A stretch of 64,000 nucleotides of DNA from Lentzea jiangxiensis (GCF_900104175.1 NZ_FNIX01000001.1:1377975-1441974), one strand, 5' to 3'; shown: positions 53,634 to 62,608, counted from the stretch's first letter. A program made the numbers and translations. Notes: generated from the letters alone by a model not told the origin.

Positions 53634-54338
53634 TCAGGTCACCTTCTCGATCTGAACGCGCTTGATCACGCTCTTGCCGGACTCCCCGACGAGCGCGAAC
53701 GCCTCGCTGTTCAGCACGACGCAGGCAGGTCCGACGCCGACGATCCGCACCGTCGACTGCTTGCCGTTGTCGAGGTTGGTGACCCGCACCGAAGTCCCCA
53801 CGGGGAGCTGCGACGAGAACGCACCGGGCGCGCCGCCGACGGGCGACAACCCGACGGTCGCACCGTCGCACACGACCTGCCCGACCACTCCGGAAGCACG
53901 CACTCGTGACACCGGGGTTCTGGTCGTCGGAATCGGTGCGGGCGCGTTCCCGACGATTTCCACGCGCACCCGGCGAAGAACGTTCTCCGAACCATCCCGA
54001 TCGGAATCGGCTGACCGCACAGCATCGAATGCCGCGGTGTTCAGCACCGCGCAGCCGCCGGACTCCGCGACGACCGCAAGGGTGACCGCGCGGCCGTTCG
54101 CGAGATTGGTGACGCGCAACGACGTGCCGACGGGAAAGCGGTCCGACAACACACCCGCCGGTCCGGTGGAGGCGACGGCGCGCACCGGTTGCCCGCCGCA
54201 CACCTCCTTGCCCGCCAAGTCCGGCTGTGGCGCGGGCGCGGCGGATCCGGAGAGCGCGAAAGCCGTTCCCCCGATGGCCGCCACGACGAAGAACACCCCG
54301 GCGCCCGCGATCCAGCCCCGTGACCAGCGCATGTGCAC
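53634..54338 (-). CDS. exported protein with two RlpA-like double-psi beta-barrels
   Basis: 234 residues from GTG 54338, chosen because GGAGAGG is 7 nt upstream. An N-terminal signal or anchor helix (WIAGAGVFFVVAAIGGTAFA) is followed by two homologous units. The first has CGGQPVRAVAS, PVGTSLRVTNLANGRAVTL and CAVLNTAAFDAV. The second has CDGATVGLSPV, PVGTSVRVTNLDNGKQSTV and CVVLNSEAFALV. GTSxRVTNLxNG is the RlpA-type signature. The aspartates required for lytic transglycosylase activity are not evident, so a binding role is likelier. It is 46 nt downstream of the NACHT gene. Confidence 0.8.
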   Translation of the reverse strand: MHMRWSRGWIAGAGVFFVVAAIGGTAFALSGSAAPAPQPDLAGKEVCGGQPVRAVASTGPAGVLSDRFPVGTSLRVTNLANGRAVTLAVVAESGGCAVLNTAAFDAVRSADSDRDGSENVLRRVRVEIVGNAPAPIPTTRTPVSRVRASGVVGQVVCDGATVGLSPVGGAPGAFSSQLPVGTSVRVTNLDNGKQSTVRIVGVGPACVVLNSEAFALVGESGKSVIKRVQIEKVT

Positions 54339-54384
54339 CACCCCACCTCTCCTGCGAGGCGTACGGCCCGCGGATCAAGAAGGT

Positions 54385-56415
54385 TCAACGGCGCGTGGCC
54401 CGGACCAGCGCGGTCGGGTCGCACGACGCGAGGTGGTCGCGCAGGGCGACGTGCGTGAAGCGGTACTCGCCGTCGACTCGCGTGAGCAGCAGCCTGTCCT
54501 GCGCGAGGTGGAGCAAAGCCTTGCGGCGGAACGACAACTCGCCCAGGGACAGCGGCCTGGTGACGCCCTCGGCGGCGACTTCCGCCAGCGCGTCGAACGG
54601 CCAGACGTAGTCACGAGCGGCGGTCGGGGTCACCAGCAAACCCAGTGCGACGCCCAGCGCGGTGCCCCATGATCCCGTCGCGCCGATCCCGCCCAGCAGA
54701 CCGGCCGCGCCGAGAACCGGGATGGCGGGCTGGACCCACCACGGCCGCCCGAGCCGCATCCGTTGATGCTGCGCCGGACGCACCGTGCGCCACACGCGCC
54801 CTACGGCAGCCGCGAAAACGCCGCCCGCCACGCCTGCGGAGAAACCGAGCCCCATGCCCGACAGCACCGCGTAGGGGCCGGTCCAGATCATCGCGACGCC
54901 GGGCGCGGCGGCGATCAGCACCGCCCACGGCACGGGCGCGTCACCCGGTATGAACCCCAACGCCAAGAAGAATGACGCCACCACCACGAACACGTAAGTC
55001 ACGAAATACGGCCACGACGTTCCGATCTCGCCCAGCCACAGTCCGACGAGCCCGACCAACGATCCCGCGAGCACGCCGGCGAGGAATGCCAACGCGGCCG
55101 TGATGATGCCATGCGCGCGTCCGGGTGGGTGGAAGACGTGCGGCAGTTTGTTCACCATCACGAGCAACGCGGACGCCGTGACTACGAACACCAGAGCGGA
55201 CCACAGCCCGAGGCGCAGTCCGGTCATGAACGCCACGGCAGACACACCACCGGCGTACGCGGCAGGGACTGCGCGGATGAACAACAACCACAACGGACGC
55301 GTCGGTAGCAGTGGAAGCCAAGCACGACGGTGAGGCATGTGCACGGGTGCGCCGAGGTCTGGTCTGTCCAACCGCGCGAGGAACTTCAACGCGCGAATGG
55401 TGGGTCCCGCACCGCGTTGCCCGGAGAGCCGTTCCACCACGAAGGAACCCACGAAGTCGGTGCCGATGGTGTCGACCTGCTTGTCCAGGTGCGTGAGAGC
55501 CAGCAGGTTCAACGCCAGCGGTGAGTCCAGCCGCTCCCAGATCTCCGGGGTGAGAGCGGACTCCAGGCTGTCAAGACGAGGGCTGACCGAGGCGATGTAC
55601 TCGAGCACCTGGCCGCGCGACAACGGCTCGACGAACACCGACGGCAGGTTCTCGATCGGACCTGTCGAGCACACGACCGAGGCGAAGGGCGCGAGCTCGG
55701 ACTCGCAGTGCGCCCGATCGACGCGCGGCACCTCGTCCAGGCCGTCGACCAGGACCGCGACGCGTTCCCGGCGCAGCCAGATCGTGCCTGCCGAACGGCT
55801 GATGCCGTAACGCAGGTTCATCTCCCGCAGCAGCCAGGAGGTGAACTCAGTCGGCTTGCGCGTGCCGTACGCACGCCAGGTCGCCAAGTCCACGACGACG
55901 GGAATCGGTGCCTCGGGGTCGTTGCGCGCCCGTTCGACGAGCGCGAGGCACAGTTCGTGCAACAACGTCGACCGCCCGCTGCCCACCGGCCCGACGAGGA
56001 CCATGGTGTGACCGAGGCGGTCGTAGACGGCTTCGAGATCAGAGGAGGAGATTCCCTCGCCCTCGACCCGCACGGCGAGCCGGGGCTGCTTCAGCACGCC
56101 GAGCTTGATCTGCGTCTGAGCGGCCAGCGAAGACGCGAGCAGCGCCTTCACCCGCGACTCGACCCGGCTGAGCGCGGCGGTCCGGCTGCTGGTCTCGTGC
56201 CCGCGGACCCGCTCCCAGAGCGCGAGGCCGATCGCGACGAGCACCATCGCGCCGACCGCGGGCCACAGCCACCGCCCGAACTCGCCGATGAACCCCGGTA
56301 CGGCCCCGCCGGTGCTCACGCTGATGGCTGCGGGAAGCAGCAGGACGACGGTGACCAGGCACAACGCGGCCAACGCGGTCAGCCGTGCCGCCCTTTTCAC
56401 ACCGCTCGGATCCAC
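54385..56415 (-). CDS. membrane NACHT-domain NTPase
   Basis: 676 residues from GTG 56415 (GGAGG 5 nt upstream). Two N-terminal transmembrane helices (~12-68), a NACHT NTPase (Walker A GPVGSGRSTLL with Arg where Lys is normal, ~residue 142; Walker B VAVLVDGLDEVPR, ~220) and six or more membrane helices between ~380 and 600. The C-terminus reads LLHLAQDRLLLTRVDGEYRF and FTHVALRDHLA, a winged-helix-like NACHT tail. Membrane NACHT proteins of this layout are frequent in actinomycetes; related bacterial NACHT proteins act in anti-phage defence. A role in defence or signalling is possible but not shown here. Confidence 0.88.
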   Translation of the reverse strand: MDPSGVKRAARLTALAALCLVTVVLLLPAAISVSTGGAVPGFIGEFGRWLWPAVGAMVLVAIGLALWERVRGHETSSRTAALSRVESRVKALLASSLAAQTQIKLGVLKQPRLAVRVEGEGISSSDLEAVYDRLGHTMVLVGPVGSGRSTLLHELCLALVERARNDPEAPIPVVVDLATWRAYGTRKPTEFTSWLLREMNLRYGISRSAGTIWLRRERVAVLVDGLDEVPRVDRAHCESELAPFASVVCSTGPIENLPSVFVEPLSRGQVLEYIASVSPRLDSLESALTPEIWERLDSPLALNLLALTHLDKQVDTIGTDFVGSFVVERLSGQRGAGPTIRALKFLARLDRPDLGAPVHMPHRRAWLPLLPTRPLWLLFIRAVPAAYAGGVSAVAFMTGLRLGLWSALVFVVTASALLVMVNKLPHVFHPPGRAHGIITAALAFLAGVLAGSLVGLVGLWLGEIGTSWPYFVTYVFVVVASFFLALGFIPGDAPVPWAVLIAAAPGVAMIWTGPYAVLSGMGLGFSAGVAGGVFAAAVGRVWRTVRPAQHQRMRLGRPWWVQPAIPVLGAAGLLGGIGATGSWGTALGVALGLLVTPTAARDYVWPFDALAEVAAEGVTRPLSLGELSFRRKALLHLAQDRLLLTRVDGEYRFTHVALRDHLASCDPTALVRATRR

Positions 56416-56584
56416 TTCCACCTCCGCGATCCCGGCGAACGACGGTAACCGTGCTGCCGGGATCGCGGAAGTGACTCGGGCTCGCGTGCACGCACGCAGA
56501 CGCGGGATCGTCCGATCAGGCGTAACTCACATGCGAACCAACCGCATGCACAGCCTTCGGAGACCCACGCCGGGCAGACCTGTC

Positions 56585-56776
56585 CTACTGCTGCTGGCCG
56601 CCGAAGTTCCGGAGGCCTTCCTTGAGCTTGTCCTCGCCCTGGTCGATGTGCTCGGTGTGCTTGCCGCCGGTCTTGTCGTCGGCGAACTGCCCAGCACGTT
56701 CCACACCCTGGTCGACCTTGTCGTCGTGCTGGCCGATGAGGTCCTTGGCCTTGTCCTTCATTTCCTCGAAGCCCAT
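56585..56776 (-). CDS. MT0933-family antitoxin-like small protein
   Basis: 63 residues, highly charged and helical (MGFEEMKDKAKDLIGQHDDK, QGVERAGQFADDKTGGKHTE). It matches the MT0933/Rv0909 antitoxin family, whose members also resemble CsbD stress proteins. GGAGG lies 8 nt upstream of ATG 56776. No toxin gene adjoins it, and in actinomycetes this family is commonly solitary, so a general stress role is as likely as an antitoxin role. Confidence 0.85.
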   Translation of the reverse strand: MGFEEMKDKAKDLIGQHDDKVDQGVERAGQFADDKTGGKHTEHIDQGEDKLKEGLRNFGGQQQ

Positions 56777-57226
56777 GACTGCATCACCTCCCTATGGAGC
56801 GCGGGTACCCGGTCTCGGATCCGGAACACCTCACTGGATCGAGTGAAGTGCCGCCACCGGGCTCACCCGCGCCGCGCGGCGGGCAGGCAGCCCGCACCAG
56901 TTGTGAGTGCGGCGAGAACGAGCACCACCACGCCGACAGCGACCACAGATACTTGCAACGGCCACTCGATACAACGCCGTGGCCGAGCCTGCTCCCACCA
57001 CCGCGATCACCGTTGGCCAGCGCACCGACCGGTTCACCCTCCACATCGGACCGCTGCACCAGCGCGTTCTCGGCGTGCTGGCAGGGCAGGACGTACGTGA
57101 GCCCGGCCGCTTCGAGCGCCTTGACATCGACGTCACCGCGGACCTCAGGCAGCGTGTTCGCGCTCGTCAGGGTCGCGATGACCAGTTTGTCGCAGTACAC
57201 GAACTCGCCTGCGCGGCAACAGCCGC
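56777..57226. other. unassigned 450-nt stretch, possibly gene remains
   Basis: No intact gene is supported. On the minus strand the stretch CDKLVIATLTSANTLPEV, VDVKALEAAGLTYVLPCQHA (57207-57050) looks protein-like, and a hydrophobic helix ending in a stop (VVVLVLAALTTGAGCLPAA, near 56950-56868) is in another frame. These could be parts of one frameshifted exported protein. I cannot name its family. Confidence 0.35.
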
Positions 57227-57484
57227 GCAGCCTCTCCGCGCGAGGTCGATGTCGTGAAACTCGCCGCGATCGGGAGGACGAACGCCGAAATCGCACGGAA
57301 GCTGTTCATCTCCGTCGGCACGGTAGAGACGCACCTGACGAGCGTTCAGACCAAACTGGACGCGGGCAACCGCATCGACATCGCCGACTGGGCCTGGCAA
57401 ACCCGGCTGGTCGACCACAAGCAGGACCCGCAACCGGTCTGCGGACAGAAGCCGCGCCGCCCGCCACCAGAATTCGCGCAATGA
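57227..57484 (+). pseudogene. C-terminal fragment of a LuxR-type regulator
   Basis: The frame gives ASPREVDVVKLAAIGRTNAE, IARKLFISVGTVETHLTSVQ and NRIDIADWAWQTRLV, a complete LuxR helix-turn-helix, which should be the last ~65 residues of a response regulator or ATPase-type regulator. An in-frame stop at 57179 and unrelated sequence before it show that the N-terminal domain is missing. GTG 57254 could start a 76-residue peptide, but no ribosome site is visible. Confidence 0.7.
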
Positions 57485-57788
57485 AGAAACTCCTGTTGCT
57501 ATTCCCCTGCGGCGTTCACGGCGTGCGGCTCGAAGAGCTACACCTACGAGGCCTTCTACGACATCGAGAGCATCGCCGGGCCGAGGTGTCGCTCACCGTG
57601 CCTGGCGGCAACTCATCGACCGAGGTCGTGGACCTGCCGGTGCGGAACCGAGGCCTGCTCGCCAACGCCCTCGGCAAGGTGAAGCCACAGCAGGGCAGGT
57701 GATGTGCAAGTTCCGCCTGAAGAAGATCACCGGCTCCGGCTCCGAGGCGGCCTGGGAGTACGAGATCACCGCGGACATGGACGAATGA
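57481..57788 (+). pseudogene. frameshifted small lipoprotein
   Basis: Pieces of one protein lie in successive frames: MKKLLLLF (57481), AAFTACGSKSYTYEAFYDI (lipobox FTAC), EVSLTVPGGNSSTEVVDLPV, and CKFRLKKITGSGSEAAWEYE ending ITADMDE. Three frame changes are needed to join them. The start overlaps the preceding LuxR fragment by 4 nt (ATGA). Either the gene is dead or the region has sequence errors. The rebuilt protein would be a ~100-residue lipoprotein with an immunoglobulin-like MmpS-type fold, which is a tentative reading. Confidence 0.65.
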
Positions 57789-57839
57789 GTGATCCGTTAA
57801 CCCTTGCCGGGCCGCCTCCGGCTCCACTAGGAAACGCGC

Positions 57840-58535
57840 ATGAGGCGAATCGCAGCTGGTCTGGCAGTGGCGGCACTGGCCGTTGGGTTCATCACCACGG
57901 GCACCGCGGCCGCCGAGGAGCAGGTGGCCAGGCCGGACTGCGGCTACACCGCGACCCCGGAGGAGCCGGCCGCTCGTCCGGTCACGATCCCGCGCGACCC
58001 GTGGTTCACCAAGGGCAAGGTCCTCGTCAAGGTGAGGACCAACCAGGGCGACGTGCCACTGCTGCTCGACCGCAGCAAGGCGCCGTGCACGGCGCACAGC
58101 TTCATCCACCTGGCGCTCCGCGGTTTCTACAACCAGACCGAGTGCCACCGCCTCACCGCGTACCCGACGTTGAAGGTGCTGCAGTGCGGCGACCCGTCCA
58201 ACACCGGTGAGGGCGGCCCCGGCTACAGGTACAAGGACGAGCTGCCGACGGATCTCGAGCCCGTGCCGAACGACCCGACCGGCCAGCGCCGCATCTACCC
58301 GCGCGGCACGCTCGCGATGGCCAACGCCGGCCCGGACACGAACGGCTCGCAGTTCTTCCTCGTGCAGTCGGACTCGACCCTGCGCCCGAACTACACGGTG
58401 TTCGGCCAGATCCTGCCCGAGGGCCTGAAGACCCTGGACAAGATCGCGGCCGGTGGCATCGCCGGGGAGAACCCCCTCGACGGCCGCCCGAACGTCAAGT
58501 CCGAACTCAAGTGGGTGCTCCCGCTCGGCATCTAG
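57840..58535 (+). CDS. secreted cyclophilin-type peptidyl-prolyl isomerase
   Basis: 231 residues. A signal peptide (AAGLAVAALAVGFITTGTAAA, here AVAALAVGFITTG) is probably cleaved after AAA near residue 25. The cyclophilin domain runs from ~60 to 230, with the catalytic arginine in ECHRLTAYPTLKVLQCGDP and GSQFFLVQ, followed by LRPNYTVFGQI. It speeds proline isomerisation of exported proteins. Its stop overlaps the convergent TetR gene by 4 nt. Confidence 0.93.
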   Translation: MRRIAAGLAVAALAVGFITTGTAAAEEQVARPDCGYTATPEEPAARPVTIPRDPWFTKGKVLVKVRTNQGDVPLLLDRSKAPCTAHSFIHLALRGFYNQTECHRLTAYPTLKVLQCGDPSNTGEGGPGYRYKDELPTDLEPVPNDPTGQRRIYPRGTLAMANAGPDTNGSQFFLVQSDSTLRPNYTVFGQILPEGLKTLDKIAAGGIAGENPLDGRPNVKSELKWVLPLGI

Positions 58536-59125
58536 TTCGAGGCCCAGCCCTTCAACGCGCCGTAGAACGCGTCGGAGAGCCGCCGGACCACCTGCTCGTC
58601 GGGTAGTCCGGCGGTTTTCGTGAGGTCGAGGATCTCCCTCGGGTCGAACAGGGCGTTGTGCAGGAAGCGCGCCACGTTCAGCAAAGAATCGGGCAGCGAG
58701 AGGTCGATCAGCACGCCGCGCAACGCCTGGTCCCACGCGCTGCATGACAACGTGGTCATTCCGTCGCCGCCGTGGAGGCGTTCCAAAAAGCCTTTCTGGG
58801 ACCAGAACCGCACTATCACCGGACCGTGCACGCTCTGCAGCTTCACCCAGCGCGTGGCCTGGTGCTCGAACAGTTCTTTGCCGGTCTTGCGAGACCGTTC
58901 GCCGTGCTCGACCAACGACGCTATGACGTCCTCGTGGTACGCGATTACCAGCGCCTCCACGGACGGGAAGTGCCGATAGGCCGTCGCTTGCGAAAGCGCC
59001 GCTTCACGCGCGATGGACTGCATCGTCGCGGTTGCTGGTTCAGCCCGCAGGACGTGCGTCGCGGCTTCCAGCAATCGCTTGCGGTTGCGGCGTGCGTCAC
59101 TGCGGCTGTTTGTCTCTTCCGGCAG
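58532..59125 (-). CDS. TetR family regulator, apparent CTG start
   Basis: 197 residues if translation begins at CTG 59125. This is the only in-frame codon placed correctly after GGAGG (59135-59131, 5 nt spacing), and it restores the usual N-terminus (PEETNSRSDARRNRKRLLEA) before the helix-turn-helix (ATMQSIAREAALSQATAYRH). TTG 59074 would cut off helix 1. The sensor domain is unassigned. It lies 52 nt downstream of the glutaryl-CoA dehydrogenase gene on the same strand and may regulate that operon. Confidence 0.85.
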   Translation of the reverse strand: MPEETNSRSDARRNRKRLLEAATHVLRAEPATATMQSIAREAALSQATAYRHFPSVEALVIAYHEDVIASLVEHGERSRKTGKELFEHQATRWVKLQSVHGPVIVRFWSQKGFLERLHGGDGMTTLSCSAWDQALRGVLIDLSLPDSLLNVARFLHNALFDPREILDLTKTAGLPDEQVVRRLSDAFYGALKGWASN

Positions 59126-59177
59126 AACGCCCTCCTACCCCGCGAACCGATGGCGAGGTGCAGGATAGGGCGAACGA

Positions 59178-60338
59178 TCAGCGGAATGATGCGATTCCGG
59201 TCAACGCGTGGCCGATGGATAGCAGGTGGATGTCGGAGGTCCCCTCGTAAGTAAGGACCGATTCCAGGTTGTTGGCGTGGCGCAAAGGCGAGTACTCGAG
59301 CGAGATGCCGTTCGCGCCGAGGATGGTGCGGCTTTCCCGGGCGACGGCGATGGCCGACTCGACGTTGTTGTACTTGCCGACGCTGATCTGCTCGGGCTTC
59401 AGCGTGCCGGCCTCCTTGAGCCTCGCGAGGTGCAGCGCCAGCAGCATCGAGTTGCCGACCTGCACCGTCATGCCCGCGAGCTTGCGCTGGGTCAGCTGGA
59501 AAGCGGCGATCGGCTTGTCGAACTGGACGCGCGTGCCGGAGTACTCGAGCGCGGCCTGCAACGAGTCCCGCGCCGCGCCGACGGCCCCGAACACGATTCC
59601 GAACCGTGCCTCGTTCAGGCAGGAAAGCGGAGCGCGCAAGGAGGTCGCGAGCGGCAGCCGAGCACTTTCCGGCAGGCGCACGTCCTGCAGCACCAACTCG
59701 GAAGTGACGGATGCTCGCATCGACAGCTTCTGCTTGATGTCCCGGGTGGAGAATCCCGGTGTGCCCCGAGGAACGAGGAATCCTCGAATTCCCTCCTCCG
59801 TCCGCGCCCAGACGGTCGCCACGTCCGCCAGACCGCCGTTGGTGATCCACGTCTTGGTGCCGTTCAGCACCCAGTCCCCGCCGTCCCGCACGGCCCGCGT
59901 GCGCATGCCGGACGGGTTGGAACCGAAGTCCGGCTCGGTGAGCCCGAAACACCCGATGGCCTCACCGGCGGCCAGCCGCGGCAGCCACTCCTGCTTCTGC
60001 TCCTCCGACCCGTACTTCCAGATCGAGTACATCGACAGCGAGCCCTGCACGGACACGAAGCTGCGGATGCCGCTGTCCACCGCCTCCAGCTCCAGGCAGG
60101 CGAGCCCGTACGCCAGCGCCGACGTCCCGGCGCACCCGTACCCCTCCAGGTGCATGCCCAGCACGCCCAGCTTGCCCAGTTCCCGAGCGAGTTCGCGCGG
60201 GAGGACGCCCTCCTCGAACCACGAGGCGATGTGCGGCCGCACATGGTCGGACAGGAACGCCGCCACGGTGGCCTGGATGTCGCGCTCCTCGTCGCTCAGC
60301 AACGACGGGATGTCCAGCAGCTCCAACGGGTCCTGCAC
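59178..60338 (-). CDS. glutaryl-CoA dehydrogenase-like acyl-CoA dehydrogenase
   Basis: 386 residues from GTG 60338, one base after the CoA-transferase stop. It should oxidise and decarboxylate glutaryl-CoA to crotonyl-CoA. Family marks are GMHLEGYGCAGTSALAYGLA, VDSGIRSFVSVQGSL, CFGLTEPDFGSNPSGM and the catalytic glutamate in TYEGTSDIH. The RSFVSVQ segment with arginine is where glutaryl-CoA dehydrogenases bind the distal carboxylate. It is the last metabolic gene of a five-gene run. Confidence 0.92.
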   Translation of the reverse strand: MQDPLELLDIPSLLSDEERDIQATVAAFLSDHVRPHIASWFEEGVLPRELARELGKLGVLGMHLEGYGCAGTSALAYGLACLELEAVDSGIRSFVSVQGSLSMYSIWKYGSEEQKQEWLPRLAAGEAIGCFGLTEPDFGSNPSGMRTRAVRDGGDWVLNGTKTWITNGGLADVATVWARTEEGIRGFLVPRGTPGFSTRDIKQKLSMRASVTSELVLQDVRLPESARLPLATSLRAPLSCLNEARFGIVFGAVGAARDSLQAALEYSGTRVQFDKPIAAFQLTQRKLAGMTVQVGNSMLLALHLARLKEAGTLKPEQISVGKYNNVESAIAVARESRTILGANGISLEYSPLRHANNLESVLTYEGTSDIHLLSIGHALTGIASFR

Positions 60339-60339
60339 G

Positions 60340-61425
60340 TCACTGCTCCAGCTTCGGCGGGCGCAGCCGGTAGGTGACCGGCGTGCGCGACAGGCGGATG
60401 GGGTTCGCGACGAGCGTCATGTCGCCGATCGTCGCGGTGGGGTTGAGGTCCAGCGACTCCGCCAGCGCGAACGCGCGCGCGACGTCGTTCACCGGCCCGC
60501 ACGGAACGCCCAGCGGCGTCAGCGTCTCGAACCAGTGCTGGGCCGGCCGCGACCGCAGCCGGGCGGAGAGGACCTCGAACAACGCATCCACGCTCTGCAC
60601 GCGGTCGGAGTTCGTGACGAAGCGCTCGTCCGTGGCGAGCTCCGGCACGTCCAGCACCGAGCACAACCGGCGGAACTGCCGGTCGTTGCCCACCGCGAGC
60701 ACGATCGGCTGGTCGGCCGTCGGGAACACCTCGTACGGAGCGATCGACGGGTGCCGGTTGCCCATCGGCTGTGGCACCGAACCGGCCAGCGTGAAGCCCG
60801 CGCTCTGGTTCACCATGCTCGACAACAACACCGTGAGCAGGTCCAGCTCGACGAGCTGACCCAGCCCGGTCGCCTCCCGGTGCCGCAGCGCCGCCAGGAT
60901 TCCGACGCACGCGTGCAGACCGGTCAGCACGTCGACCAGCGCCACGCCGGTCTTCACCGGCGCGTGCGGGCCGGGCCCGGTGACGCTCATCAACCCGCCC
61001 ACGGCCTGCACGAGCAGGTCGTAACCGGGCAGGTCCGCACCCTTGCCCGAACCGAACCCCGAGATCGAGCAGTACACGAGGTCGTCACGCCCCAGCGACT
61101 CGTAGTCCAGCCCGAACTTCTTCATCGTGCCCGGCTTGAAGTTCTCGACCACGACGTCCGCCCGCGCGATCAGCTCGCGCGCCCGCTCCCGGCCCGCCCC
61201 GGTGGACAGGTCGATCTGCACCGACGTCTTGTTCCTGTTGACGGACAGGAAGTACGTCGCCTCGTCCTCGTAGTGCGGCGGACCCCACGTGCGGGTCTCG
61301 TCGCCCCTGCCGGGCTGCTCGACCTTGACGACCTCGGCACCGAGGTCACCCAGCACCATCGTCGCGTACGGCGCCGCCAGCACGCGGCTGAAGTCCGCGA
61401 TCACCACGCCTTCGAGTGAACTCAT
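60340..61425 (-). CDS. CaiB/BaiF CoA transferase (glutarate CoA-transferase candidate)
   Basis: 361 residues. The type III CoA-transferase fold is shown by ADFSRVLAAPYATMVLGDLG, SVNRNKTSVQIDL, VVVENFKPGTMKKFGLDYE and the catalytic aspartate in LPGYDLLVQAVGG. Because it is immediately followed by glutaryl-CoA dehydrogenase (1-nt gap), a succinyl-CoA:glutarate CoA-transferase role is the best inference. GGGAG precedes ATG 61425. A 64-nt gap separates it from the dehydrogenase gene upstream. Confidence 0.88.
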   Translation of the reverse strand: MSSLEGVVIADFSRVLAAPYATMVLGDLGAEVVKVEQPGRGDETRTWGPPHYEDEATYFLSVNRNKTSVQIDLSTGAGRERARELIARADVVVENFKPGTMKKFGLDYESLGRDDLVYCSISGFGSGKGADLPGYDLLVQAVGGLMSVTGPGPHAPVKTGVALVDVLTGLHACVGILAALRHREATGLGQLVELDLLTVLLSSMVNQSAGFTLAGSVPQPMGNRHPSIAPYEVFPTADQPIVLAVGNDRQFRRLCSVLDVPELATDERFVTNSDRVQSVDALFEVLSARLRSRPAQHWFETLTPLGVPCGPVNDVARAFALAESLDLNPTATIGDMTLVANPIRLSRTPVTYRLRPPKLEQ

Positions 61426-61489
61426 GCGATCGTCTCCCGCCGATCGGTCCCGGTTGCCCGTCCGCCTGCCGCCACGGCTGCCGGCACGG

Positions 61490-62608
61490 TCATGCCACCC
61501 GCCCGCGCAGCTTCATCGCGGCCAGCACGCGTTCCTGCGCCAGCTCGCGCGCCGCCACGTGCGTCGTGGTGCCACGGCTTCTCGCTTCGACGACGACCTT
61601 CGCCGCGTTCGCCCTCAGCTTCGAGGACACGGCGTCGAGCACCGTCGCGGGGTTCACCGGGAAGGGGGAGTACCGCGCGTCCATCCCGAACGCCGCCGCG
61701 ACCACACCGCCGGCGTTCGCGATGAAGTCCGGCACGACGGTGATCCCGCGTCCCGCGAGAACCTCCTGTGCCGCAACGGATGTCGGCAGGTTCGCGCCCT
61801 CGACCACCAGCGCGGTGTCGAGCACGCCCGCGAGATCCGCGTCGATCACGTCCTGCAGCGCGGCCGGCACCAGCACGTCGCACGGCACGCGCAGCTCGGC
61901 ACCGAGCGGACGGACTCCGCCGTACTCCTCGACCGCGATATCACCGAACTCCGCCCGCAACTCCAGCAGCCTGGTGACGTCGAGTCCGTGGGGATCCACC
62001 AACGCGCCGTGCACCGACGACACGGCGACGACGACGGCGCCCAGTTCGGTGAACCGCTTCGCCGCCGCGGCGCCCACCGCGCCGAAACCCTGCAGGGCCA
62101 CGCGTTTGCCGCGCAGCTCCACCAATTCGTCCGCCACCTCGGCCACGCCGTACCCGGTGACGCCCAGCTCGTCGTACGGGAGACCGCCGAGTTGAGCCGG
62201 TGCGCCCATCATAGCGCCGCGGTCCGACAGTTCGTCCTGGACGATCGCAGCGTCCCGTTCGGTGAGGCCCATGTCGAGGCCGAACACGTACTCCCGCGGC
62301 ACCTCGTTGGACAGCTTGCGCGCGAACGCCCGCAGCGCCGCTTCCTTGTCGGGGGAGGCGGGGTCGAACCTGATCCCCGCCTTCGCGCCGCCGAAGAAGA
62401 GGTCGACCCCGGCCCACTTCCACGTCATCACGCGCGCGAGGCGGGCGATCTCGGAGACCGTCACGTGCGGGCTCATCCGCGTGCCGCCCTTGCCCATGCC
62501 GCGCGCGGTGTTGTCGATGACGAGCACGCCCTTCACGCCGGTGCGCCGGTCGGACACGCAGACGACCTTCTCCGGACCCCACTCGTCCATGAGCTCGAGA
62601 ACGTCCAT
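61490..62608 (-). CDS. Glu/Leu/Phe/Val-type amino-acid dehydrogenase
   Basis: 372 residues from ATG 62608 (GAGGG 5 nt upstream). The N-terminal domain has the catalytic lysine region GKGGTRMSPHV and VDLFFGGAKAGIRFDP. The Rossmann domain has ALQGFGAVGAAAAKRFTELG. It oxidatively deaminates an amino acid. In this operon the likely substrate is 2-aminoadipate, giving 2-oxoadipate, but glutamate or leucine cannot be excluded from the sequence. The gene overlaps the leading ribosome site with the upstream oxidoreductase stop, showing tight coupling. Confidence 0.9.
   Translation of the reverse strand: MDVLELMDEWGPEKVVCVSDRRTGVKGVLVIDNTARGMGKGGTRMSPHVTVSEIARLARVMTWKWAGVDLFFGGAKAGIRFDPASPDKEAALRAFARKLSNEVPREYVFGLDMGLTERDAAIVQDELSDRGAMMGAPAQLGGLPYDELGVTGYGVAEVADELVELRGKRVALQGFGAVGAAAAKRFTELGAVVVAVSSVHGALVDPHGLDVTRLLELRAEFGDIAVEEYGGVRPLGAELRVPCDVLVPAALQDVIDADLAGVLDTALVVEGANLPTSVAAQEVLAGRGITVVPDFIANAGGVVAAAFGMDARYSPFPVNPATVLDAVSSKLRANAAKVVVEARSRGTTTHVAARELAQERVLAAMKLRGRVA

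Noticed and set aside
56585..56776. Toxin-antitoxin system around the MT0933-family gene.
   Set aside because: No toxin gene beside it. This family is usually solitary in actinomycetes.
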